A stretch of DNA of 20,812 bases from CAYUTA01 sp964447605 (GTDB lineage: Bacteria; Bacillota; Clostridia; Christensenellales; CAG-138): NCBI GenBank assembly GCA_964447605.1, contig CAYUTA010000046.1, positions 1 to 20,812 of the forward strand, given 5' to 3'. Below are positions 5,490 through 13,337 of the stretch, piece by piece (the first letter of the stretch is position 1; each line of letters opens with the position of its first letter). Under the pieces are notes generated by a model. The model did not search any database, was not told where the DNA came from, and worked only from the letters and a program-made list of their open reading frames with translations. The position numbers were made by a program, and so were the translations under genes.

Positions 5490-7194
5490 AACAATGACAC
5501 TCGGCTCCCTCTTTTCTGGAAGCGGAGGCTTCGAACTCGGTGGCACGATATGCGGAATCAAGCCGATATGGAACTCGGAAGTCGAGCCCTTCGCCATCGC
5601 GGTGACGAAGAAACGGTTCCCCAACGTACTGCATCTCGGAGACATCAACAAGATAAACGGTGCAACCGTGCCGCCTGTGGATATCATCACAGGCGGTTTT
5701 TGCTGTCAAGATTTATCGGTCGCCGGCAAGCGCGCAGGGCTTCATGGCGATCGGTCGGGGCTGTTCTTTCAGATCGTCCGCATCATCAAGGAGATGCGCG
5801 CCGCGACCGATAACAGCTATCCTAAGTTTGCCGTGCTGGAAAACGTTCCCGGTATGTACTCCAGCAACAAAGGCTTGGATTTTTTGGAGGTACTCAATGA
5901 GCTTATCAAAATCAAAAACGAGACACTGTCTGTTCATATGCCTGAAAATGGCAAATGGCTCGGAGCGGGTGAAATCCTGGGAGATCATTTCTCCCTCGCC
6001 TACAGAACAATCGACGCGCAATTTTGGGGAGTCGCCCAAAGACGCCGCCGTTGTTACATTGTCGTCGATTTTACAGGCGAACGTGCCGGAGAAATACTAT
6101 TTGACGAGTCGCGCCTGTCAGGGAATCCTGCGGCGAGCGGCGCTCAGGGGCAAGGAACTGCCGGAGGTTCTGCGGGTTGCGCTGGAAACACAGGCATCGC
6201 AGTCCTAAACGACCAGGGCGGCGCCAGAATGAGTATTTCGGAGGATATCGCCGGTACGCTTCGGGCGCAGGAACACGGTCACGCACCCTGCGTTATACAG
6301 GCAAGTGGCTTCTGCACCGAACACAGCGCCCAGAGTCGTGGTGTCGGATATGAAAAAGAGAAAAGCCCTACGCTTCGCGCAGGTGTCGTGCCGGGCGTCG
6401 CCATTCAGAACCACCCGGCTGATTCGAGAGTAAAACTCAGCGAGGATGGCATTGTGCAGACGCTATCGAGCCGCATGGGGACAGGCGGGAATAACACGCC
6501 GCTCGCCATGGTGTATGGCATCTGCTCACAGGCCAGCAACGCTATGCAGTCCCCCAATCCAAGAAGCGGATTCTACGAAGCCGACACAGCAAAGACGTTG
6601 GACACCGGCGCCAATAATCCCAGCCGAAATCAAGGCGGCATCGCCGTATGCGTGCAAGGCTCCGTGATCGGGCGCGAAGAAAAGAACGGGCCTCAGGGCA
6701 GCGGCGTCAACGAGGAAACCGCGTTCACGCTTAATACCGCTGACCGCCATGCTGTCGCATATGCCATGACCACCGGCAGCTTCGGCGAGGTGCATGAGGA
6801 ACAGGCGGCTACGCTGATGGCGCGGGATTACAAAGACCCGCATACGACGTTCGTCCCGCAGGTGGTGAACCAGTCTCAGTATCTTGTGCGTAGACTCACT
6901 CCGACCGAATGCGCCTTGCTTCAAGGGTTCCCTTCGGATTGGTGCGCAGATTTAGGACTATCCGAGCCAACCGAGGATGATATCGCCTTTTGGACGAATG
7001 TATTCGCCACCCATGCTGATATCAATGACAAGAAGCCAAAGACACGGAATCAGATCGTCAAGTGGCTTCGAAATCCCCACACTGATTCCGCTGAATATAA
7101 GTTGTGGGGCAACGGCTGCTGCCTCAATAATGTAGTGTTTGTGCTTGGTGGAATTGTGTACTACACACAAGCAAGCGCACCCGAAAAACCTTGA
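5482..7194 (+). CDS. DNA cytosine-C5 methyltransferase with internal repeat array
   Basis: 570-residue C5 methyltransferase. Motif I is LFSGSGGFELGG (10-21). Motif IV is GGFCCQDLS (71-79), with catalytic Cys75 but Cys instead of the usual Pro before it. Motif VI is ENVPG (120-124), motif VIII QRRRR (186-190), motif IX RRLTPTECALLQGFP (470-484), and motif X starts at YKLWGNG (539-545). It transfers methyl from S-adenosylmethionine to cytosine C5 in a specific site that the sequence does not reveal. Between motifs VIII and IX, where the target recognition domain sits, are about 270 residues, including a low-complexity Gly/Ala stretch (213-236) and six degenerate TL-containing units. The GTG start is supported by GGAGG at 5468-5472 and overlaps the preceding stop by 8 bases; an in-frame ATG at 5494 is too far from it. 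Motif X has CCLNN where SV-P is usual, so activity needs testing. Confidence 0.9.
   Translation: MDKTMTLGSLFSGSGGFELGGTICGIKPIWNSEVEPFAIAVTKKRFPNVLHLGDINKINGATVPPVDIITGGFCCQDLSVAGKRAGLHGDRSGLFFQIVRIIKEMRAATDNSYPKFAVLENVPGMYSSNKGLDFLEVLNELIKIKNETLSVHMPENGKWLGAGEILGDHFSLAYRTIDAQFWGVAQRRRRCYIVVDFTGERAGEILFDESRLSGNPAASGAQGQGTAGGSAGCAGNTGIAVLNDQGGARMSISEDIAGTLRAQEHGHAPCVIQASGFCTEHSAQSRGVGYEKEKSPTLRAGVVPGVAIQNHPADSRVKLSEDGIVQTLSSRMGTGGNNTPLAMVYGICSQASNAMQSPNPRSGFYEADTAKTLDTGANNPSRNQGGIAVCVQGSVIGREEKNGPQGSGVNEETAFTLNTADRHAVAYAMTTGSFGEVHEEQAATLMARDYKDPHTTFVPQVVNQSQYLVRRLTPTECALLQGFPSDWCADLGLSEPTEDDIAFWTNVFATHADINDKKPKTRNQIVKWLRNPHTDSAEYKLWGNGCCLNNVVFVLGGIVYYTQASAPEKP
6208..6861 (+). repeat. degenerate protein-level repeat array in C5 methyltransferase
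   Basis: Encodes residues about 243-460. Six units each have a polar lead-in, a Thr-Leu pair (at residues 259, 297, 327, 372, 416 and 444), a Gly/Asn/polar loop and a short hydrophobic strand (for example CVIQASG, GVAIQN, LAMVYGI, IAVCVQGS, VAYAMTTG, FVPQVVNQ). Spacing is 28-45 residues. DNA-level identity between units is low, so the array is old or selected at protein level. It occupies the target recognition region. Confidence 0.6.
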
Positions 7195-7196
7195 TA

Positions 7197-7265
7197 TTTG
7201 GTAGGTTTATTATCCCCGAATCGCTTGCTAATATCACGGATGTACGGGAATATGTACCTACCAAA
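7197..7265. repeat. 10 bp perfect inverted repeat after the C5 methyltransferase gene
   Basis: TTTGGTAGGT (7197-7206) is the exact reverse complement of ACCTACCAAA (7256-7265). Within the loop TATCCCCG (7211-7218) pairs with CGGGAATA (7245-7252) with one mismatch, making a long interrupted hairpin that fills nearly all of the 91-base gap. It is followed by an A-run and then the next ribosome binding site at 7272-7276, so it is not a classical terminator on the + strand. It could be a regulatory RNA structure or a binding or recombination site. Confidence 0.55.
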
Positions 7266-7285
7266 AAACAAGGAGGACTTCCGCA

Positions 7286-8140
7286 ATGGAAATCAGATTC
7301 AACGTAACGGGCGCGGCGCGCAAGTCGCTGGTGGCGGCGATCAGCGAGGTGTTGAACGCCCCAACGAAATACCTCGGAATGCCCACGGCGGCTTACGAAG
7401 TTGGCAGCTACACCATCGACAAGACCGGTACACTCACGGACGGCGGCTCCATCTCCGATGAGACCAACAGCAGCTTACTCAAAGCATTGAACGAACGCGG
7501 CTTCATCGGCGAGGTTGACGACCGGGGCGATTCGGAAGAAACTGAAACGCACACCTACCGGGCGGAGCTGAGCGATCCCGACTTCCCGGATCGCATGGAA
7601 ATCTTCAGCGCGGACGACGACGGGGACGCCATACGGCAAGCGAGGGAATTCTGCACCGGCGAGATTGTTCTGCTTGAACTTTTCCTGCTCGACGACGATT
7701 ACAACGAGGTGCGGGGTGTGGAAATAAAACCCGAGCGGTTGGTTCTTCAAATGCCGCTCACAGGCTTCACACCTGAGAAGCTCGACAATCTCGCTAAACT
7801 GGTAAACGCAAAGACCCCGCTGCTCAAGGCGGCTTTGGGTGCCGACGAGCTTCCGATACAACAGAAAGCCGAAACACTCGACTTCCCCTGGTTTCGCTTC
7901 ACGGACGACAGTGAAACGGTCAACGCCTACTCTACTCTGGTCAGCCTGCTCTGCAAAGCGGCGCGGGAAAAGAAGCGTGTCACTGCCAAGGAACGCGAGG
8001 TTGAGAATCCAAAGTACGCCATGCGGTGTTTTCTGCTTTCGCTGGGCTTCATAGGTGACGAGTACAAGACGGCGCGGAAAATACTGCTTTCAAAACTGGA
8101 AGGCAATTCAAGCTGGAAGGACGGCAAAAAAACCGACTAA
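7286..8140 (+). CDS. conserved phage/mobile-element protein of unknown function
   Basis: 284-residue acidic protein. The N-terminus has the pattern MEIRFNVTGAARKSLVAAIS followed by APTKYLGMPTAAYEVGSYTI. A central acidic region follows (about 80-150), then a conserved block LTGFTPEKLDNLAKLVNAK with LLKAALGADELPI and DFPWFRF (about residues 163-208), and a helical, basic C-terminus. I recognise this as a type common in clostridial prophages and conjugative elements; automatic annotation sometimes labels relatives virulence protein, with no functional evidence I know of. No catalytic motif, signal peptide or membrane segment is visible. GGAGG at 7272-7276 supports the ATG. It is the last gene of the block between terS and terL, so a link to DNA modification or packaging is possible but unproven. 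Confidence 0.78.
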   Translation: MEIRFNVTGAARKSLVAAISEVLNAPTKYLGMPTAAYEVGSYTIDKTGTLTDGGSISDETNSSLLKALNERGFIGEVDDRGDSEETETHTYRAELSDPDFPDRMEIFSADDDGDAIRQAREFCTGEIVLLELFLLDDDYNEVRGVEIKPERLVLQMPLTGFTPEKLDNLAKLVNAKTPLLKAALGADELPIQQKAETLDFPWFRFTDDSETVNAYSTLVSLLCKAAREKKRVTAKEREVENPKYAMRCFLLSLGFIGDEYKTARKILLSKLEGNSSWKDGKKTD

Positions 8141-8163
8141 CAAGCTAAGCCCATAAAGCCGAG

Positions 8164-8186
8164 GACGCTCTCATTTGAGGGCTGTC
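8164..8186 (+). other. leader stem-loop 1 upstream of large terminase gene
   Basis: GACGCTCTC (8164-8172) pairs with GAGGGCTGTC (8177-8186): nine pairs with one bulged T and one G-U, and a 4-base ATTT loop. A T-run follows only at 8200-8205, 13 bases later, so it does not look like a simple terminator. The 5' arm with its two preceding bases, AGGACGCTC (8162-8170), is the reverse complement of GAGCGTCCT in the hairpin before the HNH gene (2444-2452). Confidence 0.45.
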
Positions 8187-8208
8187 TCTCGTGCAAATAT
8201 TTTTTAGC

Positions 8209-8234
8209 GGAGCCGAAATGGGCTCTTTTATTTT
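8209..8234 (+). terminator. terminator-like hairpin just upstream of large terminase gene
   Basis: GGAGCC (8209-8214) pairs with GGCTCT (8221-8226), six pairs with one G-U and a 6-base loop, followed by a U-rich tract TTTATTTT (8227-8234). The form is that of a short intrinsic terminator. It lies 6 bases before the large terminase ribosome binding site (8241-8247), so it would have to be leaky or controlled, or there is another promoter downstream of the modification cassette. Confidence 0.5.
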
Positions 8235-8257
8235 GCCAAAAAGGAGGGTGGCAGCCT

Positions 8258-9862
8258 ATGCCATACAAATACAAACCCACACCGCTGATGCTGCCGACCT
8301 CTCGTTATGACGAACGGCGGGCCGATTTTGCGGTGAATTTCATATCCATGCTCAAGCACACCACCGGCGAGTGGTATGGCAAGCCGTTTCAGCTGATGCC
8401 GTGGCAGGAGCAGATTATAAGAGATATTTTCGGCATTGTGGATGCGGACGGCTTTCGGCAGTTCCGCACCGCGTATGTCGAGGTCGGCAAGAAAAATGGC
8501 AAGAGCGAACTGGCGGCGGCAATCGCCCTCTATCTGCTATTCGCCGACGGCGAAGCGGGCGCGGAGGTTTACTCCTGCGCCGCCGACATCAACCAGGCGA
8601 GCATCGTGTTCAACACCGCCAGGGCGATGGTGGAGCAATGCGGCGATTTAAATAAAATTTCCAAACTCGTGCCATCCACCAAGCGGATTATATTCCCGCA
8701 CACCAACAGCTTTTACAGAGTGCTATCCAGCGAAACCAAGTCCAAGCAGGGTTTCAACGTGTCGGGACTTATCTTCGATGAACTTTTCGCCCAGCAGACC
8801 CGCGAGTTGTTCGACACCATGACCAAGTTCACGGGCGATGCCAGACGACAGCCGCTGTATTTTCTCATCACAACCGCCGGCAGAGATAAAACGAGTATCT
8901 GCTATGAAATCCACTGCAAGGCGCAAGCCGTGCTGGACGGATCGAAAATTGATCCGTCGTTCTACCCGGCGGTATTCGGCATTGAGGAAGACGACGACTG
9001 GCAGGACGAGAAAGTCTGGCGGCGAGTCAATCCCTCCATCGGCGTGACCATCCCCTTTGAAACGGTGCAGGCCGCTTATGAACAGGCGAAGCAGAACCCA
9101 GCCGAAGAGATGCACTTCCGGCAGTTTCGCTTGAACGAGTGGTGCAATGCCGACATCCGCTGGATGCCTATGGATAAATGGGATGCCTGCGGCGAGGAAC
9201 TGAATCCCGAAGATTATGAGGGACGCGATTGCTACTGCGGTTTGGATTTATCATCCACCGGCGACCTCACAGCTCTAGTGCTGGTATTCCCGCCGGGTGC
9301 CGGTGAGACCAAGTACACGGTGATGCCATTCTACTGGCTGCCGGAGGGCGTAATCGATCTTCGTACCCGCCGCGACCACGTTCCTTACGCCGTCTGGAAA
9401 AAGGCGGGCGTGTTCAACACCACCGAGGGTAATGTGGTGGACTACGATTATATCGTGGCGTTCATCGCTAAATTGTCCGAGCGGTTCAGGATACGGGAAA
9501 TCGCCTATGACAGGTACGGTGCGGAGAAGATACGGCGTGACTTGGAGGAGTTGGGCGCGGAACATGGCTTTGTGGTATTCCCGTTCGGGCAGGGCTTCAT
9601 CTCCATGTCACCGCCGTCAAAGGACTTCTACCAGTTCGTGATGGAGGGCAGAATCCGGCACGGCAAGCACCCTGTGTTGGACTGGAATATGGGCAATGTC
9701 ATTGTAGATCAGGATGCGGCGGGCAATATCAAGCCCAACAAAAAGAAATCAACGGAGAAAATAGACGGCGTGGTCGCGCTGATCATGGGGTTTGCCCGCG
9801 CCACGATTGGCGGCGGCGCGACCGAAAGCGTCTATACGGAGAGGGGGCTGATTTTCATATGA
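8258..9862 (+). CDS. terL: terminase large subunit
   Basis: 534-residue packaging motor and nuclease of the Terminase_1 type. ATPase landmarks: deviant Walker A VGKKNGKS (76-83), Walker B LIFDE (171-175) and coupling motif LITTAGR (203-209). The C-terminal RNase H-like nuclease carries acidic residues D330 and D336 in CGLDLSSTGDLTAL, D418 in AYDRYGAEK and D503 in KIDGVVALIMG. It pumps DNA through the portal into the prohead and cuts the concatemer, with TerS and the HNH protein. It has full family length with all key residues. AAGGAGG at 8241-8247 gives a 10-base spacer to the ATG. The preceding 117-base gap has two hairpins. Its stop overlaps the portal start as ATGA, so translation of the two is coupled. 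Confidence 0.96.
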   Translation: MPYKYKPTPLMLPTSRYDERRADFAVNFISMLKHTTGEWYGKPFQLMPWQEQIIRDIFGIVDADGFRQFRTAYVEVGKKNGKSELAAAIALYLLFADGEAGAEVYSCAADINQASIVFNTARAMVEQCGDLNKISKLVPSTKRIIFPHTNSFYRVLSSETKSKQGFNVSGLIFDELFAQQTRELFDTMTKFTGDARRQPLYFLITTAGRDKTSICYEIHCKAQAVLDGSKIDPSFYPAVFGIEEDDDWQDEKVWRRVNPSIGVTIPFETVQAAYEQAKQNPAEEMHFRQFRLNEWCNADIRWMPMDKWDACGEELNPEDYEGRDCYCGLDLSSTGDLTALVLVFPPGAGETKYTVMPFYWLPEGVIDLRTRRDHVPYAVWKKAGVFNTTEGNVVDYDYIVAFIAKLSERFRIREIAYDRYGAEKIRRDLEELGAEHGFVVFPFGQGFISMSPPSKDFYQFVMEGRIRHGKHPVLDWNMGNVIVDQDAAGNIKPNKKKSTEKIDGVVALIMGFARATIGGGATESVYTERGLIFI

Positions 9863-11085
9863 ATCCGATAAAGGCTTTGTTTCGCTCAAGGGATAAGCCA
9901 CAAAATCGCCCTGGCGGAGGCTGGAATTTTCTGTTCGGTGGCACAACAGCCGGCAGAGCGGTCAACGAACGCACGGCGATGCAAACCTCGGCGGTCTATG
10001 CCTGTGTGCGGATTCTCGCCGAGTCGATTGCGAGTTTACCGCTCCATATCTATCGAACAAGCGGCGCGGGTAAGGAACGTGCCGCCGACCACCCACTACA
10101 GCGATTGCTCCATGATGAGCCAAATAGCGAGATGACCTCTTTCGTATTTCGTGAAACACTCATGGCGCACTTGCTCCTATGGGGTAATGGGTACGCACAA
10201 ATCATCCGAAACGGCAAGGGGTATCCCGTGTCACTCTATCCGCTGCTCCCAGACCGGATGGCGGTGGACCGCGAGCCGAACGGCGAACTGGTCTACACCT
10301 ACCAGAGTGATAAGGGGCAAGTAAAGCTACGGCGTGAAAATGTGCTGCACATATCGGGACTTGGTTTCGATGGCTTAATCGGCTACTCGCCCATAGCGAT
10401 GGCAAAGAACGCTGTCGGCTTGGCGCTCGCTACTGAGGATTACGGTGCGGCGTTCTTCGCCAACGGCGCGAACCCCGGCGGCGTGCTGGAGCATCCGGGC
10501 GTTATCAAGCCGGAACAGGCAGACCGATTGCGTGAAAGCTGGCAGTCGCAGTTCGGCGGCGCGAACGCTCACAAGGTAGCCGTGCTGGAGGAAGGACTCA
10601 AATTCCATCAGATGAGCATACCGCCCGAACAGGCGCAGTTCCTGGAGACACGGAAGTTTCAGATCAATGAAATCGCCCGCATTTTCAGAGTGCCGCCGCA
10701 TATGGTGGGCGACCTCGAAAAAAGCAGCTTCTCTAACATCGAGCAGCAGTCGCTGGAGTTCGTCAAATACACCCTCGATCCCTGGGTGGTTCGCTGGGAG
10801 CAATCGCTCCAGCAAGCTTTGATACTGCCGAGCGAAAAAGAAACGGTGTCTATCAAGTTCAACCTCGACGGCCTGCTTCGCGGTGACTACCAAAGCCGGA
10901 TGCAGGGCTACTCAACCGGCATTCAAAACGGCTTTATGTCGGTCAACGATGTACGCGCACTGGAGGACATGAATCTGCTCACGGAGGCCGAGGGTGGCAA
11001 TATTCACGTCCTGAACGGCAACATGGTCAAGCTCGCCGACGTGGGCGCGGCCTACAAATCTAACGAAACGGAGGACACAAGCTAA
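9859..11085 (+). CDS. HK97-family portal protein
   Basis: 408-residue portal protein, which forms the dodecameric ring at one capsid vertex, docking the terminase and later the connector proteins. Family signatures include TSAVYACVRILAESIASLPLH (about residues 39-59), a block with LLLWGNGYAQII near 105, FFANGANPGG near 198-207, and the clip/stem signature FRVPPHMVGDL with SSFSNIEQQSLEF near residue 275-305. Length is normal for the HK97 type. The start is fused to the TerL stop as ATGA, and the stop TAA overlaps the next ATG. Confidence 0.96.
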   Translation: MNPIKALFRSRDKPQNRPGGGWNFLFGGTTAGRAVNERTAMQTSAVYACVRILAESIASLPLHIYRTSGAGKERAADHPLQRLLHDEPNSEMTSFVFRETLMAHLLLWGNGYAQIIRNGKGYPVSLYPLLPDRMAVDREPNGELVYTYQSDKGQVKLRRENVLHISGLGFDGLIGYSPIAMAKNAVGLALATEDYGAAFFANGANPGGVLEHPGVIKPEQADRLRESWQSQFGGANAHKVAVLEEGLKFHQMSIPPEQAQFLETRKFQINEIARIFRVPPHMVGDLEKSSFSNIEQQSLEFVKYTLDPWVVRWEQSLQQALILPSEKETVSIKFNLDGLLRGDYQSRMQGYSTGIQNGFMSVNDVRALEDMNLLTEAEGGNIHVLNGNMVKLADVGAAYKSNETEDTS

Positions 11086-11786
11086 TGGACAAAAACAGGA
11101 GGTTCTGGAACTGGGCAAGGGATGCCGATGATGGCGAGCGCGTTCTTTATCTTGACGGCACAATCGCGGCTGAGACTTGGTGGGAGGACGACGTGACGCC
11201 GAAGATGTTTAAAGATGAGCTGACATCGGGCGATGGCGATATCACCATCTGGCTGAACTCGCCGGGCGGCGACTGCGTTGCGGCGAGTCAGATCTACGCC
11301 ATGCTGATGGACTATCCGCATAATGTCACGGTCAAGATTGACGGCATTGCGGCTTCGGCTGCAAGCGTGATAGCAATGGCGGGAACACAGGTGCTTATGG
11401 CGCCCACCGCCTTGATGATGTGCCACAATCCGCTGACCATCGCCATCGGCGACAGTGAAGAGATGCAAAAAGCCATCGGTATGCTGGACGAGGTCAAAGA
11501 ATCCATTATAAACGCCTATGAGATCAAGACCGGGCAGAGTCGCACGAAAATCTCTCATTGGATGGATGCGGAAACCTGGATGAACGCCAACAAAGCGATT
11601 GAACTTGGTTTCGCGGATGGTCTCTTGGAGGATGAGAAGCGAACAAAGCCCGCCGAGACCTACGCTTTTTCGAGACGGGCGGTCACAAACTCCCTGCTCG
11701 ATAAAGTGAAACCAAAACGAATCGAACCGCCGAAAGGCATCCCCGCAGAGTCGCTGGAAAAGCGGCTCAATTTGATTCTACACTAA
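11085..11786 (+). CDS. ClpP-like prohead maturation protease
   Basis: 233-residue head maturation protease of the ClpP/S14 fold. LNSPGGD (57-63) is the oxyanion-region signature, the probable nucleophile is Ser91 in IDGIAASAAS, and His114 in MMCHNPL is the probable general base. In this family the protease enters the prohead, removes the N-terminal scaffold-like segment of the capsid protein and destroys itself. The ATG overlaps the portal stop (TAATG), so expression is coupled. The C-terminal roughly 40 residues are basic and may serve prohead targeting, which is inference. Its position between portal and capsid genes is canonical. Confidence 0.94.
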   Translation: MDKNRRFWNWARDADDGERVLYLDGTIAAETWWEDDVTPKMFKDELTSGDGDITIWLNSPGGDCVAASQIYAMLMDYPHNVTVKIDGIAASAASVIAMAGTQVLMAPTALMMCHNPLTIAIGDSEEMQKAIGMLDEVKESIINAYEIKTGQSRTKISHWMDAETWMNANKAIELGFADGLLEDEKRTKPAETYAFSRRAVTNSLLDKVKPKRIEPPKGIPAESLEKRLNLILH

Positions 11787-11805
11787 AATTATGGAGGTAA
11801 CGAAA

Positions 11806-12993
11806 ATGTCTACAATTCTTGAACTGCGCGAAAAGCGCAACAAAATCTGGAACACCGCCAAGGAGTTCCTCGACCAGAAGCGCGGCACGGATGGCCTTGT
11901 GCCGCCCGAAGCCGCCGCCGAGTATGACAAGATGGAGTCCGATATGGTTTCCCTCGGTAAGGAGATCGAGCGCCTGGAGCGACAGTCTGCATTCGATCTT
12001 GAGATGGGCAAAGCCACCAGCGAACCGATTGTCGGAAAGCCCGTCGCGCCTGAAAAGCCCAAGACCGGCAGGGCTTCGGATGAGTACAAAGCCGACTTCG
12101 GCAATATCCTGCGCGGCAAGTTCCCCATACACAATGTCCTCTCCACCACGCCCGACGCCAACGGCGGCTACCTCGTCCCGGTGGAATTCGAGCGGCAGAT
12201 CGTTGCGGGACTTGAGGAAAGCAATGTCATCCGCTCCATCGCCAAGACCATCACCACATCGGCGGAGCGTAAGATTCCGATTGCCGCCACGCACTCCACG
12301 GCGCAGTGGACGGCGGAAAACGCCGCCTATACCGAAAGCAGTCCGACCTTCGCGCAGAAGACCATCGACGCTTTCAAGCTGACCGACCTCGTGAAGGTGT
12401 CTATCGAACTGCTGCAGGATTCCATGTTCGACCTCGAAATCTATATTGCGGGCGAGTTTGCCCGCGCCTTTGGCATCGCCGAGGAAGAGGCGTTTTGCAT
12501 CGGCAATGGCACAGGACGTCCCACGGGTATCTTCACCGCAAGCGGTGGCACGGTGGGCGTGACGGCCGGCAGTGCTACGGCGATCACGGTTGACAATCTC
12601 ATCGACCTCATCTATGCGCTGAAATCGCCGTATCGAAGGAACGCTGTTTTTCTCATGAAGGATGTGACGGTGTCCTCGCTGCGCAAGCTGAAGGACTCCA
12701 ACGGAGCCTATCTCTGGCAGCCGTCGGTTCAGGCTGGTCAACCCGACAGATTGCTGGGCTACCCGCTGTACACTTCGCCGTATGTACCCACCGCTGCAGC
12801 TGACGCACTGCCCATTGCGTTTGGCGACTTCTCCAACTATTGGATCGCCGATCGCATGGGCCGCACAGTTCAGCGGCTCAACGAACTCTACGCCGGAAAC
12901 GGCCAGGTCGGCTTCATCGCCACCGAACGCGTGGACGGCAAGGTCATTCTCGCCGAGGGTATCCAGCTGCTCAAAATGGGTGCAGGTTCGTAA
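11806..12993 (+). CDS. HK97-fold major capsid protein with delta domain
   Basis: 395-residue major capsid protein. Residues 1 to about 75 are a charged, heptad-like coiled coil (ELREKRNKIWNTAKEFLD onwards), the delta domain that replaces a separate scaffold. A Pro/Lys-rich linker follows. The HK97 fold proper begins near the family-typical TTPDANGGYLVP (about 114-125), with GNGTGRPTGI near 233-242 and the final RVDGKVILAEGIQLLKM. The upstream protease probably cuts in the linker, about residues 80-113; no exact site can be read. The ATG at 11806 is preferred over the upstream in-frame ATG at 11791 because GGAGG at 11793-11797 lies between them with an 8-base spacer. A long antisense open frame across this gene is only a codon-bias shadow. 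Confidence 0.96.
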   Translation: MSTILELREKRNKIWNTAKEFLDQKRGTDGLVPPEAAAEYDKMESDMVSLGKEIERLERQSAFDLEMGKATSEPIVGKPVAPEKPKTGRASDEYKADFGNILRGKFPIHNVLSTTPDANGGYLVPVEFERQIVAGLEESNVIRSIAKTITTSAERKIPIAATHSTAQWTAENAAYTESSPTFAQKTIDAFKLTDLVKVSIELLQDSMFDLEIYIAGEFARAFGIAEEEAFCIGNGTGRPTGIFTASGGTVGVTAGSATAITVDNLIDLIYALKSPYRRNAVFLMKDVTVSSLRKLKDSNGAYLWQPSVQAGQPDRLLGYPLYTSPYVPTAAADALPIAFGDFSNYWIADRMGRTVQRLNELYAGNGQVGFIATERVDGKVILAEGIQLLKMGAGS

Positions 12994-13017
12994 TCACAAT
13001 GAGAGGAGGCGGCTGCG

Positions 13018-13335
13018 ATGACGCCAACGGATTTATTAATGGCAGTCAAGGATAATCTGATTCTCACTCACGACCAGGACGACACCCTGCTCCTGCGGCT
13101 CATCGCCGCCGCCATTAACTATGCGGAGAGCTATCAGCACGTTGCGGCGGGGTGGTATGAAACCAACGCCGCCTCCGCCGCGACAGAACAAGCCGTGATC
13201 ATGCTGTCGGGCCATCTCTACGAAAGCAGGGACGGCTCGACGGCTGGCTTCTTCGCGGATAACGTTGGGGCTGGTCGACAGGTGTGGGACACGGTGAACA
13301 ACCTTTTGCGGCTGGATAGATTGTGGGGTGTGTAG
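13018..13335 (+). CDS. head-tail connector protein (gp6-like)
   Basis: 105-residue, largely helical protein of the HK97 gp6-like connector family, which forms the ring beneath the portal. It shows the common pattern of short helices (LLLRLIAAAINYAESY), a variable loop, then EQAVIMLSGHLYESRDG and a C-terminal hydrophobic VNNLLRLDRLWGV. GAGGAGG around 13002-13008 supports the ATG. It directly follows the capsid gene, as usual. The following gene starts two bases after its stop. Confidence 0.86.
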   Translation: MTPTDLLMAVKDNLILTHDQDDTLLLRLIAAAINYAESYQHVAAGWYETNAASAATEQAVIMLSGHLYESRDGSTAGFFADNVGAGRQVWDTVNNLLRLDRLWGV

Positions 13336-13337
13336 CG

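Noticed and set aside
7197..7265. Reading the palindrome as insertion sequence or attachment-site ends
   Set aside because: No transposase or recombinase, no flanking direct repeat, and the arms enclose only 49 bases.
11767..12741. 324-codon antisense open frame across the capsid gene
   Set aside because: It mirrors a highly expressed, codon-biased + strand gene, has no ribosome binding site and resembles no protein family.
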